This document shows, in pieces, positions 26,562 to 34,742 of a stretch of 64,000 nucleotides of DNA. The translations under genes and the position numbers were made by a program. Below the pieces are notes generated by a model. That model was given only the letters and a program-made list of their open reading frames with translations, searched no databases and had not been told where the DNA came from. Source of the stretch: Paenibacillus periandrae (GTDB taxonomy: Bacteria > Bacillota > Bacilli > Paenibacillales > NBRC-103111); the NCBI RefSeq assembly GCF_022458865.1, contig NZ_JAJNMU010000015.1:178137-242136 (forward strand), given 5' to 3'. Every line of letters begins with the position of its first letter. Positions within the stretch are counted from its first letter, which is position 1.

Positions 26562-26614
26562 AAGATTCAATTTAACTGGCCGACAAATTGCTGTCGGTCG
26601 GCTAGACGCCGTTT
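26547..26614 (+). terminator. Branched hairpin after the hybrid kinase gene
   Basis: An outer stem AACGGCG (26547-26553) / CGCCGTT (26607-26613) encloses an inner hairpin CCGACA / TGTCGG (26580-26597), and the outer stem runs into TTTT. Probably the terminator of the kinase gene. Confidence 0.5.
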
Positions 26615-26636
26615 TAGTGTTACTTTCGATCATCGT

Positions 26637-26870
26637 TTAGCAGAGACGGAAGCTCTCCGTTCGTTCACTAAAGTATAATGTTGCTTCCCATTCGTCTATA
26701 TACGATTCCAGTTCAATCGTCAGAAGCTTCTCCCAATCTTCATTTTGGGGTAAATTCTCGAGCCGGATTTTCAATTTATCGCTCAGTTCCTCAACTAATG
26801 TGGCGGAATAATTGCCACTCGACAAATTCACCGGAATCCATCGGTTGCCTATTAAAATACGAAGAAACAT
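26637..26870 (-). CDS. Small hypothetical protein (77 aa)
   Basis: Not recognised. A soluble protein beginning MFLRILIGNRWIPV, with predicted beta strands then acidic helices (LVEELSDKLKIRLENL, WEKLLTIELESYIDEW), ending in a Cys. The start at 26870 was chosen because AAAGGGGG lies 7 nt upstream; the open frame continues 42 codons further (to 26996), but that part is low-complexity and contains the ribosome site. It lies between the kinase and response regulator genes on the regulator's strand and is flanked by an imperfect direct repeat. It could be a small accessory of the signalling pair (no evidence beyond position). Confidence 0.6.
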   Translation of the reverse strand: MFLRILIGNRWIPVNLSSGNYSATLVEELSDKLKIRLENLPQNEDWEKLLTIELESYIDEWEATLYFSERTESFRLC

Positions 26871-26893
26871 GATCTTACCCCCTTTTTTTGCCG

Positions 26894-26912
26894 TGAACGG
26901 AGCGCTGTTACC
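26894..26912 (+). repeat. Direct repeat, right copy
   Basis: TGAACGGAGCGCTGTTACC; see the left copy at 26545. It lies upstream of the ribosome site of the small minus-strand gene. The stretch from here to 27162 holds no other supported feature. Confidence 0.45.
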
Positions 26913-27162
26913 TGACGAAGGGGCTGCTTGCTTCTGATCTGTCGGGAGGCTGTTCGTATACAAGGTATCGTCGCTCAACGTTTGGTTCCAATTCACCAGG
27001 TATCGGATACCAAGGCACTGTGGTAATACATTCTTTGTATTCTTACGGGCCCGACCGTTTTCAATAAGTGATTAATGAAATTATAAACAATCTGTCTAAC
27101 CAATGGCTAACCACATCAGATTAATACTTCCCAAAAAACAGCTCTCATCGAGAAACTGCCGT

Positions 27163-28302
27163 TTAGAGGGGACACGCTTTTGTATCATTTTTCCACCGTG
27201 CGTACCATTCCAATATTGCAGGACTGGGATCGACCCCAGCTTCCTGCTCCAATATTCGAATCATAAATTGATACTGCTTATCGACAGAATCTGTGTCATT
27301 CAATCGGGCATATATATTCATAAGCGCGAGATAACTATCTTCATTCAGAGGATCTCGCTCTTGTATTCGATGTAAAACTCTAAGTGCCTCCATACTCATG
27401 TCATGTGAAGAATAAAATTGCCCCAACTGTCGGGCATGTTGCAACCATAGTGCCTTGAGTCTTTGGCGTTCCCCCTCCGCCCACACATAATTATCCTCTT
27501 CGTAGAAATTTCCACGATACATATCGAGCAGTCGCTGATGTTCTAAGACATGTTTGATTGAAACAGGGTTTAATTGACGAAACTGTTGCTCCCATTCTTC
27601 AGCATCGATTCGCAGTTCTTTCGACTCAAGGATATACCCATACTGTGAATATCGGATCGAGATATAACCGTCTCCAAATGTGTTTTTCCATGTGCTGCGA
27701 ATTCGATTAATACTTGTATGCAGGTTGGCAAGCCCCTGGGGATCATCCAGTTCCGGCCAGAGTAATTCCAGCAAAGTATTCTTATTAATTACTTTCCCCC
27801 GATGAAATAGCAAGTAGGCAAACAGTTCTTTCGCTTTCGTCGTCCTCCACTTCAGGAATTCCAATTCTCCGTCCGTCTTCCGGATCTGCATGGCTCCTAA
27901 GCAATGATATAATAAACCTTCTTCATTTGGAGGCTTCAGACTCGAAATACGTTCCCGTAGACGCTCTATTGTTTTGCCCAATCGTTCGCGTCTTAACGGC
28001 TTCACTAAGTAATCAGTTGCCCCTAGTTCGAATGCCTCAACTGCGTGTTCGTCATAGGCTGTCACATAAACGATTTTCGTGTTCGGAGAGATCGTGTGTA
28101 TTCGCTCTGTCGCCTTCAAGCCATTCAATCCAGGCATGTGAATATCCAAAAAGACGGCATCAGGCTGGAGCTCGCCGATATGATTGACCGCTAACTCTGC
28201 CCTTGAGAATGAACCGATTACTTTGCAATCCCGATACTCCCCAAGCATGTTTTCTAATCTGACTAACGCCAGCCGCTCGTCGTCTACCAACATGACTTTC
28301 AT
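27163..28302 (-). CDS. Response regulator with winged helix and BTAD domain (SARP-like)
   Basis: A 379-aa regulator: receiver at 1-120 (D53 in VFLDIHMPGLNG, Lys in TDYLVKPL), an OmpR/SARP-type winged helix at ~140-220 (LKWRTTKAKELFAYLLFHRG, then ANLHTSINRIRSTWK), and a BTAD domain of TPR-like helices at ~228-378 (YRGNFYEEDNYVWAEGER, LHRIQERDPLNEDSYLALM). This is the SARP-like layout known from paenibacilli and bacilli. The ATG at 28302 is preceded by GGAGG 10 nt upstream. It is convergent with the hybrid kinase and divergent from the SLH gene, whose promoter carries SARP-type direct repeats. Inferred to be phosphorylated by the kinase at 23389 and to activate the SLH gene. Confidence 0.88.
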   Translation of the reverse strand: MKVMLVDDERLALVRLENMLGEYRDCKVIGSFSRAELAVNHIGELQPDAVFLDIHMPGLNGLKATERIHTISPNTKIVYVTAYDEHAVEAFELGATDYLVKPLRRERLGKTIERLRERISSLKPPNEEGLLYHCLGAMQIRKTDGELEFLKWRTTKAKELFAYLLFHRGKVINKNTLLELLWPELDDPQGLANLHTSINRIRSTWKNTFGDGYISIRYSQYGYILESKELRIDAEEWEQQFRQLNPVSIKHVLEHQRLLDMYRGNFYEEDNYVWAEGERQRLKALWLQHARQLGQFYSSHDMSMEALRVLHRIQERDPLNEDSYLALMNIYARLNDTDSVDKQYQFMIRILEQEAGVDPSPAILEWYARWKNDTKACPL

Positions 28303-28382
28303 TCGATCGCAGCCTCCATTCATCTTGTATCTTTATTTCATATCTATATCGGCAAGACAGCTTTCTTATTATATAGGAAAAA

Positions 28383-28398
28383 TTGTTATCAATAACAA
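28383..28398. promoter_or_regulatory. Palindrome upstream of the BTAD regulator gene
   Basis: TTGTTAT and ATAACAA are inverted around CA, about 80 nt upstream of the regulator's start and 65 nt before the SLH promoter. Possible operator. Confidence 0.4.
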
Positions 28399-28448
28399 AT
28401 TGATATAGAGAGGGTGACGGTGTGCTTCAATCCAACTCTATTAATTAT

Positions 28449-28481
28449 GGTTAGAGTTTGGTTAGAAGGCTTGTCTATAAT
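28449..28481 (+). promoter_or_regulatory. SARP-type direct repeats and -10 box before the SLH gene
   Basis: GGTTAGA at 28449-28455 and again at 28460-28466, an exact 11-bp period. TATAAT follows at 28476-28481, 9 nt after the second repeat, and there is no good -35 box. SARP/BTAD activators bind heptamer direct repeats with 11-bp period about 8 bp before the -10 (family knowledge). The implied leader to the SLH start is about 230 nt. Confidence 0.6.
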
Positions 28482-28717
28482 ATAGTTCAGAGCAAACCTC
28501 TTTACGGTCTCTTCACTATTGTTGTCTTGTTGCATTAACAGATATAAGAGTATTGCCCTAATGACAAGGATAACGATAGAAATATACACATTGTGGGAGA
28601 GGTGATGCAACTGAAAAAATTGCAGCTAACAATAAACAAAAGGATACAGTGTTAAATAGAAAAAAGTCCGCAAATATGAAATTTCTATATGCTTTCAATG
28701 GGAGGAATTAACAAAAA

Positions 28718-31700
28718 ATGAAATTAAGAAATCGAGGAATGTTATCGTTACTAATGGCAATCGTTATTGTATTGACGATGATCCCTTTTCATCCGTTAGA
28801 AGTAAAAGCAGCGGCAACACCAACACTTGATCTCGGTAATCCAGTTAGGGTAACCGGAGCAACATACCAGCTTCCCAATGCTGCAATTGGAAGCACAGGC
28901 GCCGTTCATGCAGCGGGCGGATACTTTACTGTAGCTGTAAATAGTGGCACAATTGCTGTTGGAACTCATTCAAGCAGTATTACCGAGTTGACCTATGGCA
29001 TAAAAATTAGTGGCATTGATACTGATATATCTACACCTACAAATAGAGTGTTTAATTTTTCAAGTAGCACTACTTATGAAGACATTCAAGCTGCTATTCG
29101 CAATATGACATTCAATCAAGTTCCAGGGCAAACTGTCACAGTCAATGTAACGCCAGGGGCACCATTGGTCAATGGAAAAACTTCTGTTCGTACCTACAAG
29201 GGACGCTATTTTACATATGTGGAAAGACAGAATACCATGACTTTTAAAGACGCTGTGACTACTGCAACGTACAATAACGGACATCTTGTAGAGCCAGCAG
29301 CAGGTAATGCTGGTGCTGCAGAAATGTTGGCGATCGCCAGTATGTTTAACGAATTTAAGAGTTTATGGTCAGGAAGCAGCTGGTACTTTATAAGCTTTAT
29401 TGGCGCTACCAAAACTTACACACCTAATTGGGACACTTCTGTTGGTAGCTCTACAAGGTATGTATCAAATGGATACCAAACAGGTCTTGAGACCTCGAAT
29501 GAGTTTGTACCTAATGGACCCTTGGACCATCTTACACTTGTGCTAAACACCAGTAATACTGCAGTAGGTTACTTAGGCGTAACTAATGTACACGGTAGCG
29601 GCACATATAAAGACCCAGGAGTTATTGTCGAATATAATTCCGGTTTCATTAGTAACATCATCACTGCCACCAAAGTTATCGAGCTTCCGGTCATGGGAGG
29701 CAGCGTAACCATCAATGGAGTTGCCAAGATAGGTCAGGCGTTGACGGCGAACGTAACGGGAGTCACGTATACGAACACGATAGGTAATGTGCCTACTTAC
29801 CAGTGGTACCGAAACGGAGTCCCCATCACGAATGCGACGGGTTCAAGCTTCGCGTTAACCGTAGATGACATAGGCGCGGCCATCACCGTGAAGGTTATCG
29901 CAGACGGCGTACACGCGACAGGCAGCGTAACGAGCACAGCGACTGTACCGGTTATAGCTGTAGATAAAACACTGCTGCAAGCAACGGTCGATAAGATCAA
30001 TCAAGAGAACTTGCAGACAACCGACTATACTCCGGAAAGCTGGCAGGCACTGCAGGATGCGTTGAAGCAGGCCCAGAAGGTACTAAGCGATCCTAACGCT
30101 GCGCAAGCAGAGGTTGACACGGCGTTAGCGGCTTTGAACGATGCGCGCAATCGTCTGGCTTCGGCGAATGTCGGACTCGTCTCGCTCAGTGTAGGCGATG
30201 GGAACGGGAAACCGATTGGATTGACTCCGGCTTTCGACGGCCAGCAGTTGAATTACAAGGCGGTCGTATCGAACGAAGTGTCTACGGTCGGTATCGACCC
30301 GCAAGCTCTCCAGCTGGGCAGCAAGGTCGCCGTTACCTTGAACGGCTACCCGGTCAACGCCTCCGATTGGAAGAACTTGCCGCTCAAGGAAGGCCTGAAT
30401 ACGATTCAGGTGGAAGTGACCGGACCGGACGGCAAGCGGGCGACCTATACGCTGGAAATCGTTCGGACCACGAATAAGCTGGTATCGCTCACTCCTTCCA
30501 TCGGCAGCTTGAGCCCGGCCTTCGATCCGAACACGGAAGCTTATACGATGACCGTATCCAAAAACGTATATCAGCTGCAATGGACGCCACTAGCGCTCGA
30601 TCCGAGTGTGAAGATCGAGATCGGCGTCAATGGAGGAGCTTATAACGAAGTGACCAGCGGCGCAACAAGCGTGGAGCTTCCACTCAATGTCGGTTATAAC
30701 ACCGTAACGGTGAAGGTGACGGACCGAGATGGCCATATTAAGGTATATACGATCACCGTAAACAGATTCTCTGGAAACAGTCAGGCAACGGGCGGTGGTG
30801 GTGGAGGTGGAGGCGGAAGTACTTCCAATTCCGGTGATATCATCACAACGGTGGACAATAACAAGTCCTCGTTTGCAACACAAACAACGGAGCAATCTGG
30901 AGACCGCACGGTCACGAACGTGAAGATCGATAGTGACAAGCTTACCGGCATCTTGTCACAAGGGGGCGCACAAAACCTGGCGATTCGTGTTCCGGGAGAC
31001 AGAGATGTTCAGGTACAAGGCCTTACAATAGCAATGGTCAAGCAGCTGAAGGATACCGGGTCGAGCCTGGAAATCGGGAACTTGCTGGCGATCTATCCGG
31101 TGCCTAGCGGCCAACTGGACCTCGGTGCGATCACGAAGCAGTTTAGCGATACAGCGCTTGGCGATATTACCGTGAATATCCGCATTCAGCGTTCGGAACA
31201 AGCATTAATCGACAATGCGCGCAGCCGTGCAACGGCTAATGGCTATGAACTGCTGGTGAATCCGGTCGATCTGGATATGACCTTCTCCCATGCAGGACAG
31301 ACCGTCCGTGCGGAGCAATTGAACGGGTATGCGGCAAGATACATTGCGCTTCCCGAAGGCATCGACCCGAACCGGATTACGACCGGGGTGATCGTCAACC
31401 CGGACGGAACCGTGTACCATGTACCGACCGTCGTTACGAAAATCAGTGACAGGTATTTTGCAAAGATTCAAGATATGCGCAGCCATGGCAGCTACTCCGT
31501 CATTTGGAATCCGCAGGACTTCAACGATGTTAAGAGTCACTGGGCGCATAAGACGGTCAACAATGTTGCCGCCAGACTCATTCTTGCCGGAACCGGGAAC
31601 AACGTATTCTCGCCGGATCGTAATATCACCCGTTCGGAATTTGCGATTATGTCAGCAATGGGCATGGGGTTAATGGGTCAGGAATCCGCACAGAACACAT

Positions 31701-32092
31701 TCCATGACGTTGATTCCACCGCTTGGTATCGCGCTGGCGTATCTGTAGTCAGCGAATTCGGTATCGTGGAGGGCTATGAGGACGGCACGTTCCGCGGCGA
31801 ACAGCAGATTACCCGGGAGCAGGGGATCGCGATGGTCGCCCGGGCTTACAACCTGATTAAGCCGCAAAGTACGGCGATGAGCCAGACCGAGATCGCAGCA
31901 GCGCTTTTGGTGTACGGCGATGCAGCGGATATTTCCGATTGGGCGCGCGAGATAGTTGCCAGGATGGTTCGCGACGGCATCGTAGAAGGAAGCGCCAGCA
32001 AATTGCTGAAGCCGAAAGATAGCATAACGCGGGCAGAAGCAGCAGCGCTGATCGAAAGAATGCTCAAAACAACCGATTTGATCGATAAGTAA
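28718..32092 (+). CDS. Large S-layer-homology (SLH) surface protein
   Basis: A 1124-aa exported protein. The signal peptide (about 1-32) ends near EVKAAA. Residues ~33-325 form an unrecognised all-beta region. Then come an Ig-like domain (~330-415, TYQWYRNGVPI), a FIVAR/helical spacer (~417-480), two cadherin-like beta-sandwich repeats (~485-675, GLNTIQVEVTGPDG and GYNTVTVKVTDRDG), a glycine-rich linker at ~690-700, a 230-residue mixed region, and three SLH domains from ~934 to the end that would bind pyruvylated cell-wall polysaccharide. GGGAGG lies 12 nt upstream of the ATG. The promoter is probably driven by the BTAD regulator. The N-terminal region is the likely functional part; its ligand is unknown. 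Confidence 0.92.
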   Translation: MKLRNRGMLSLLMAIVIVLTMIPFHPLEVKAAATPTLDLGNPVRVTGATYQLPNAAIGSTGAVHAAGGYFTVAVNSGTIAVGTHSSSITELTYGIKISGIDTDISTPTNRVFNFSSSTTYEDIQAAIRNMTFNQVPGQTVTVNVTPGAPLVNGKTSVRTYKGRYFTYVERQNTMTFKDAVTTATYNNGHLVEPAAGNAGAAEMLAIASMFNEFKSLWSGSSWYFISFIGATKTYTPNWDTSVGSSTRYVSNGYQTGLETSNEFVPNGPLDHLTLVLNTSNTAVGYLGVTNVHGSGTYKDPGVIVEYNSGFISNIITATKVIELPVMGGSVTINGVAKIGQALTANVTGVTYTNTIGNVPTYQWYRNGVPITNATGSSFALTVDDIGAAITVKVIADGVHATGSVTSTATVPVIAVDKTLLQATVDKINQENLQTTDYTPESWQALQDALKQAQKVLSDPNAAQAEVDTALAALNDARNRLASANVGLVSLSVGDGNGKPIGLTPAFDGQQLNYKAVVSNEVSTVGIDPQALQLGSKVAVTLNGYPVNASDWKNLPLKEGLNTIQVEVTGPDGKRATYTLEIVRTTNKLVSLTPSIGSLSPAFDPNTEAYTMTVSKNVYQLQWTPLALDPSVKIEIGVNGGAYNEVTSGATSVELPLNVGYNTVTVKVTDRDGHIKVYTITVNRFSGNSQATGGGGGGGGGSTSNSGDIITTVDNNKSSFATQTTEQSGDRTVTNVKIDSDKLTGILSQGGAQNLAIRVPGDRDVQVQGLTIAMVKQLKDTGSSLEIGNLLAIYPVPSGQLDLGAITKQFSDTALGDITVNIRIQRSEQALIDNARSRATANGYELLVNPVDLDMTFSHAGQTVRAEQLNGYAARYIALPEGIDPNRITTGVIVNPDGTVYHVPTVVTKISDRYFAKIQDMRSHGSYSVIWNPQDFNDVKSHWAHKTVNNVAARLILAGTGNNVFSPDRNITRSEFAIMSAMGMGLMGQESAQNTFHDVDSTAWYRAGVSVVSEFGIVEGYEDGTFRGEQQITREQGIAMVARAYNLIKPQSTAMSQTEIAAALLVYGDAADISDWAREIVARMVRDGIVEGSASKLLKPKDSITRAEAAALIERMLKTTDLIDK

Positions 32093-32102
32093 CAATTATT
32101 CG

Positions 32103-32145
32103 AACAACCATTGCCGACTTTCATGTCGTCGATGGTTGTTTTTTT
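32103..32145 (+). terminator. Intrinsic terminator after the SLH gene
   Basis: AACAACCAT / ATGGTTGTT stem followed by seven T. Confidence 0.88.
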
Positions 32146-32211
32146 AAAACCGTTAAGCTGAGCCATAACCATAAAATTATGGCTAATTAATCGAGCAGAT
32201 AGGACATAAAG

Positions 32212-32346
32212 GTGTATCTGTCTGCGGCAGCAGCACAGTATTGGGTAGGTCAACCATTTTGTGGGCAAGGTTTTGCAACAGAAGCTGCCCAAAGGGTACT
32301 TAAATTTGGGTTCGACGATTTGGAGTTTAACCGTGTTTTCGCATGC
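32212..32346 (+). pseudogene. GNAT acetyltransferase fragment
   Basis: About 36 codons read YWVGQPFCGQGFATEAAQRV then FGFDDLEFNRVFA, the acetyl-CoA-binding part of a RimJ-like GNAT protein (Q/GxGxA motif). There is no start, no N-terminal part and no C-terminal part; at 32341 the sequence switches to a different gene family. Confidence 0.7.
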
Positions 32347-32478
32347 AAACAATGCTGCCGCTCCTGCGTGAAGCGCCGGCGGGACGCATCGTCAACCTAG
32401 AGAGCACTGGCGGATTGTCACGTGGAATTCGAACCCGTCGAACCTGTACCGCGCAATGTTCGGCACCTACTCTACATT
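32344..32478 (+). pseudogene. Short-chain dehydrogenase fragment, frameshifted
   Basis: The sequence reads QTMLPLLREAPAGRIVN, the strand before the SDR catalytic Ser. About 30 nt later, in another frame, it reads NPSNLYRAMFGTYSTL, the region leading to the catalytic YxxxK. A frameshift separates the two and the gene stops before the Lys. It joins the GNAT fragment directly, so two unrelated genes were fused by deletion. GC is locally higher than in the flanks. Confidence 0.6.
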
Positions 32479-32489
32479 GAGATGGCTTG

Positions 32490-32633
32490 CCAGGTCATTA
32501 CTTCAATGGCTTCTTTCGCGGACTCATCCAGCGCAAGCCATTCAACAAGCGTTTCTACACTGCGCTAATCGACGCCATTCTCCTGCCTGCTCTCAAAAAC
32601 CCGCGAACAGCTCCAAATGCCATGGACCAATGA
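32490..32633 (+). pseudogene. Unidentified C-terminal gene fragment
   Basis: An open stretch of 47 codons without a start reads GHYFNGFFRGLIQRKPFNKR and later LIDAILLPALKNPRTAPNA before TGA. It looks like natural protein sequence but no family was recognised. It lies between the SDR and recombinase fragments. Confidence 0.35.
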
Positions 32634-32722
32634 TGACTAGGCCCTTACCAGAAGAATCTGATCATTATTTCGAGTAACCGGATATTCAGTTGATAGACAC
32701 AAGGCAGGGTATCTATGACACG

Positions 32723-32830
32723 CTGGTCCAACCTTATTCTGGTCATGAAAGCAGAAAATCACTGAAAGTGTATTCAAAAGCCGATGCACACAATGGATAT
32801 AACCAAGTTATTAATAAATTACCGATTTAA
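32723..32830 (+). pseudogene. Possible tyrosine recombinase C-terminal remnant
   Basis: An open stretch of 35 codons (QPYSGHESRKSLKVYSKADA, then NGYNQVINKLPI and TAA) resembles the last residues of phage-integrase-family proteins: the GH motif, then the segment around the catalytic Tyr in VYS. Everything upstream is missing. If correct, a mobile element once sat here. Assigned by pattern only. Confidence 0.45.
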
Positions 32831-32866
32831 TCTATGTGTTTACGGGTTGTGTCAGCCCCTAAATGC

Positions 32867-32908
32867 AAACAATAGACACTAATCCTCTATGGATAGTGTC
32901 TATTGTTT
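32867..32908. terminator. Long perfect inverted repeat, probable bidirectional terminator
   Basis: AAACAATAGACACTA and TAGTGTCTATTGTTT, 15 bp perfect, with a 12-nt loop that itself pairs at TCC/GGA. A/T-rich on both sides. Confidence 0.7.
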
Positions 32909-33064
32909 ATTATAAAGTCGCACAGTGCCACTCAATGATCCCGACAATATCTATTAAGGAACATTTATAGTTAATCATCCGAACTTGATGAAATGAGTAT
33001 CGTTTTTTCATGGTCAGGTATTGTGCAATCGAGTCATTTACCGTTCCAGGTTAAATTTATTTTT

Positions 33065-33072
33065 CATATACT
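33065..33072 (+). promoter_or_regulatory. Possible sporulation-sigma -10 box
   Basis: CATATACT, 38 nt before the collagen-like gene, resembles sigma-E/K-type -10 boxes (CATA...). No convincing -35. Suggested because the product looks like a spore-surface protein. Confidence 0.25.
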
Positions 33073-33109
33073 TTTAATAATTTGAAAAAACAAACAGGGG
33101 GGAGGGATT

Positions 33110-34639
33110 ATGATGGATGATCAGACAGGTCAACCGGGGCAAACTGGTCTAACAGGTCAGACAGGAAAGACAGGCCAGACGGGTAAGACAGGGCTAACAG
33201 GAAAGACAGGTAAGACGGGTGAGAGAGGAAAAAGAGGCAAAACAGGCAAAACAGGTAAGACTGGTCCAAGGGGAGAGACAGGAGCAGCCGGATCGACAGG
33301 TGCGACTGGAGAGACAGGACCGACCGGGGCGACGGGTGCGTACGGAGAGACAGGACCGACCGGGGCGACGGGTGCGTACGGAGAGACAGGAGCAACCGGA
33401 GTAGCGGGTGTGACAGGAGCAACGGGACTACCGGGAGAAACAGGAGCGACTGGGTCGACGGGTGCGGCGGGATCGACAGGTGTGACAGGAGCAACGGGAC
33501 TGCCGGGAGAAACAGGAGCGACTGGGTCGACGGGTGCGACGGGTGCGGCGGGATCGACAGGTGTGACAGGAGCAACGGGACTGCCGGGAGAGACGGGATC
33601 AGCCGGAGCAACGGGTCCGACGGGAGAAACTGGTGCGACCGGAACAGCGGGTGTGACAGGAGCGACTGGGTCGACGGGTGCGACGGGATCGACAGGTGTG
33701 ACAGGAGCAACGGGACTACCGGGAGAGACGGGATTAGCCGGAGCAACAGGGCCGACGGGAGAGTCGGGTGCGACAGGTGTGACAGGAGCAACGGGACTGC
33801 CGGGAGAGACGGGATCAACTGGAGCAACGGGTGTGACGGGAGAGACAGGTAGCACCGGAGTGACGGGTCCAACGGGAGATACAGGAGCAACCGGAACGGC
33901 AGGTGCGACGGGATCGACAGGTGTGACAGGAGCAACGGGACTGCCGGGAGAGACGGGATCAGCCGGAGCAACGGGTCCGACGGGAGAAACTGGTGCGACC
34001 GGAACAGTGGGTGTGATAGGAGCGACCGGGTCGACAGGTGCGACGGGATCGACTGGTGTAACAGGAGCAACGGGACTGCCGGGAGAAACAGGAGCGACCG
34101 GGTCGACGGGAGTGACGGGAGAAACAGGAGCGACTGGGTCGACGGGAGTGACGGGAGAAACAGGAGCGACTGGGTCGACGGGAGTGACGGGAGAAACAGG
34201 AGCGACTGGGCTGACGGGTGTGACAGGAGAAACAGGAGCGACTGGGTCGACGGGAGTGACGGGAGAAACAGGAGCGACTGGGTCGACGGGTGTGACAGGA
34301 GAAACCGGAGCAACCGGCCCAACTGGTCCTCTCCCGATCGTAACCATCATACCTGTTGCCAATCGTTATTATTATATAGTAACCTCAGATTTAGTACTTA
34401 CGGACCCTGCTGTGCTTCCGGCTAATTTGTTCACGGACGATGCAGGGAATTTGATCAACACTTTTTCAGGCATGGGTACCAATAGCTATAATAATCTTTT
34501 CATCAACGGGTTGCTGCAAGAAGGCAATGCATACAGCGTAACTCCCCATACATTGACCCTATTGGCAGATGGCAGCACAATATATGCAGGGACACCGATT
34601 ACACTTGAGACCCTGCAGTTTATTGCCCAGGTCTCGTAG
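33110..34639 (+). CDS. Collagen-like G-X-T repeat protein with DUF4183 C-terminal domain
   Basis: This 509-aa protein has no signal peptide. A short Gln/Thr/Lys-rich start leads into roughly 130 uninterrupted Gly-X-Thr/Gly-X-Y triplets (~5-405). The triplets are first basic (GKTGKTGERGKRGKTG), then neutral and dominated by GATGSTG, GETG and GLPGETG units. The last ~100 residues form a globular DUF4183 domain (YYYIVTSDLVLTD, LPANLFTDDAGN, LFINGLLQEG, GTPITLETLQFIAQVS). This plan matches BclA-like exosporium filaments, where the C-terminal domain nucleates the triple helix (family knowledge). GGGGGGAGGG lies 5 nt before the ATG pair. Thr-rich Y positions suggest O-glycosylation. Long open frames on the opposite strand are an artefact of the repeats. 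Confidence 0.9.
   Translation: MMDDQTGQPGQTGLTGQTGKTGQTGKTGLTGKTGKTGERGKRGKTGKTGKTGPRGETGAAGSTGATGETGPTGATGAYGETGPTGATGAYGETGATGVAGVTGATGLPGETGATGSTGAAGSTGVTGATGLPGETGATGSTGATGAAGSTGVTGATGLPGETGSAGATGPTGETGATGTAGVTGATGSTGATGSTGVTGATGLPGETGLAGATGPTGESGATGVTGATGLPGETGSTGATGVTGETGSTGVTGPTGDTGATGTAGATGSTGVTGATGLPGETGSAGATGPTGETGATGTVGVIGATGSTGATGSTGVTGATGLPGETGATGSTGVTGETGATGSTGVTGETGATGSTGVTGETGATGLTGVTGETGATGSTGVTGETGATGSTGVTGETGATGPTGPLPIVTIIPVANRYYYIVTSDLVLTDPAVLPANLFTDDAGNLINTFSGMGTNSYNNLFINGLLQEGNAYSVTPHTLTLLADGSTIYAGTPITLETLQFIAQVS
34099..34308 (+). repeat. 36-nt tandem repeats inside the collagen-like gene
   Basis: Near-identical 36-nt units (encoding GATGSTGVTGET) are repeated about six times in succession, with a few substitutions. 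A shorter 36-nt duplication also occurs at about 33,310-33,390. Copy number is likely to vary between strains. Confidence 0.8.
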
Positions 34640-34660
34640 GATAAGGTTAGCAATGAGCGT

Positions 34661-34708
34661 AACAAAAGCAGCTCGTATTCCAATGCGGAACGGGCTGCTT
34701 TTGTTTGT
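34661..34708. terminator. Bidirectional terminator between convergent genes
   Basis: AACAAAAGCAGC / GCTGCTTTTGTT, 12 bp perfect, T-rich on the plus side and A-rich on the left, serving the collagen-like gene and the minus-strand AraC gene. Confidence 0.8.
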
Positions 34709-34742
34709 GTCCATCATGGTTTCTTCATTCATCACCGGGATT

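Noticed and set aside
26547..26614. attC-like recombination site
   Set aside because: No GTTRRRY core pair or integron integrase; the outer stem and T-run fit a terminator.
26871..26996. 42-codon upstream extension of the small gene at 26637
   Set aside because: It contains the ribosome site of the chosen start and has low-complexity composition.
33250..34320. Regular short repeats looking like a CRISPR array
   Set aside because: Periods are multiples of 9 nt and in frame with G-X-T codons, with no unique spacers.
33108..34362. Two ~400-codon open frames on the minus strand (Pro/Val/Ser- and Leu/Pro/Ser-rich repeats)
   Set aside because: They are antisense reflections of the G-X-T repeats; no ribosome site, and the composition is entirely explained by the collagen-like gene.
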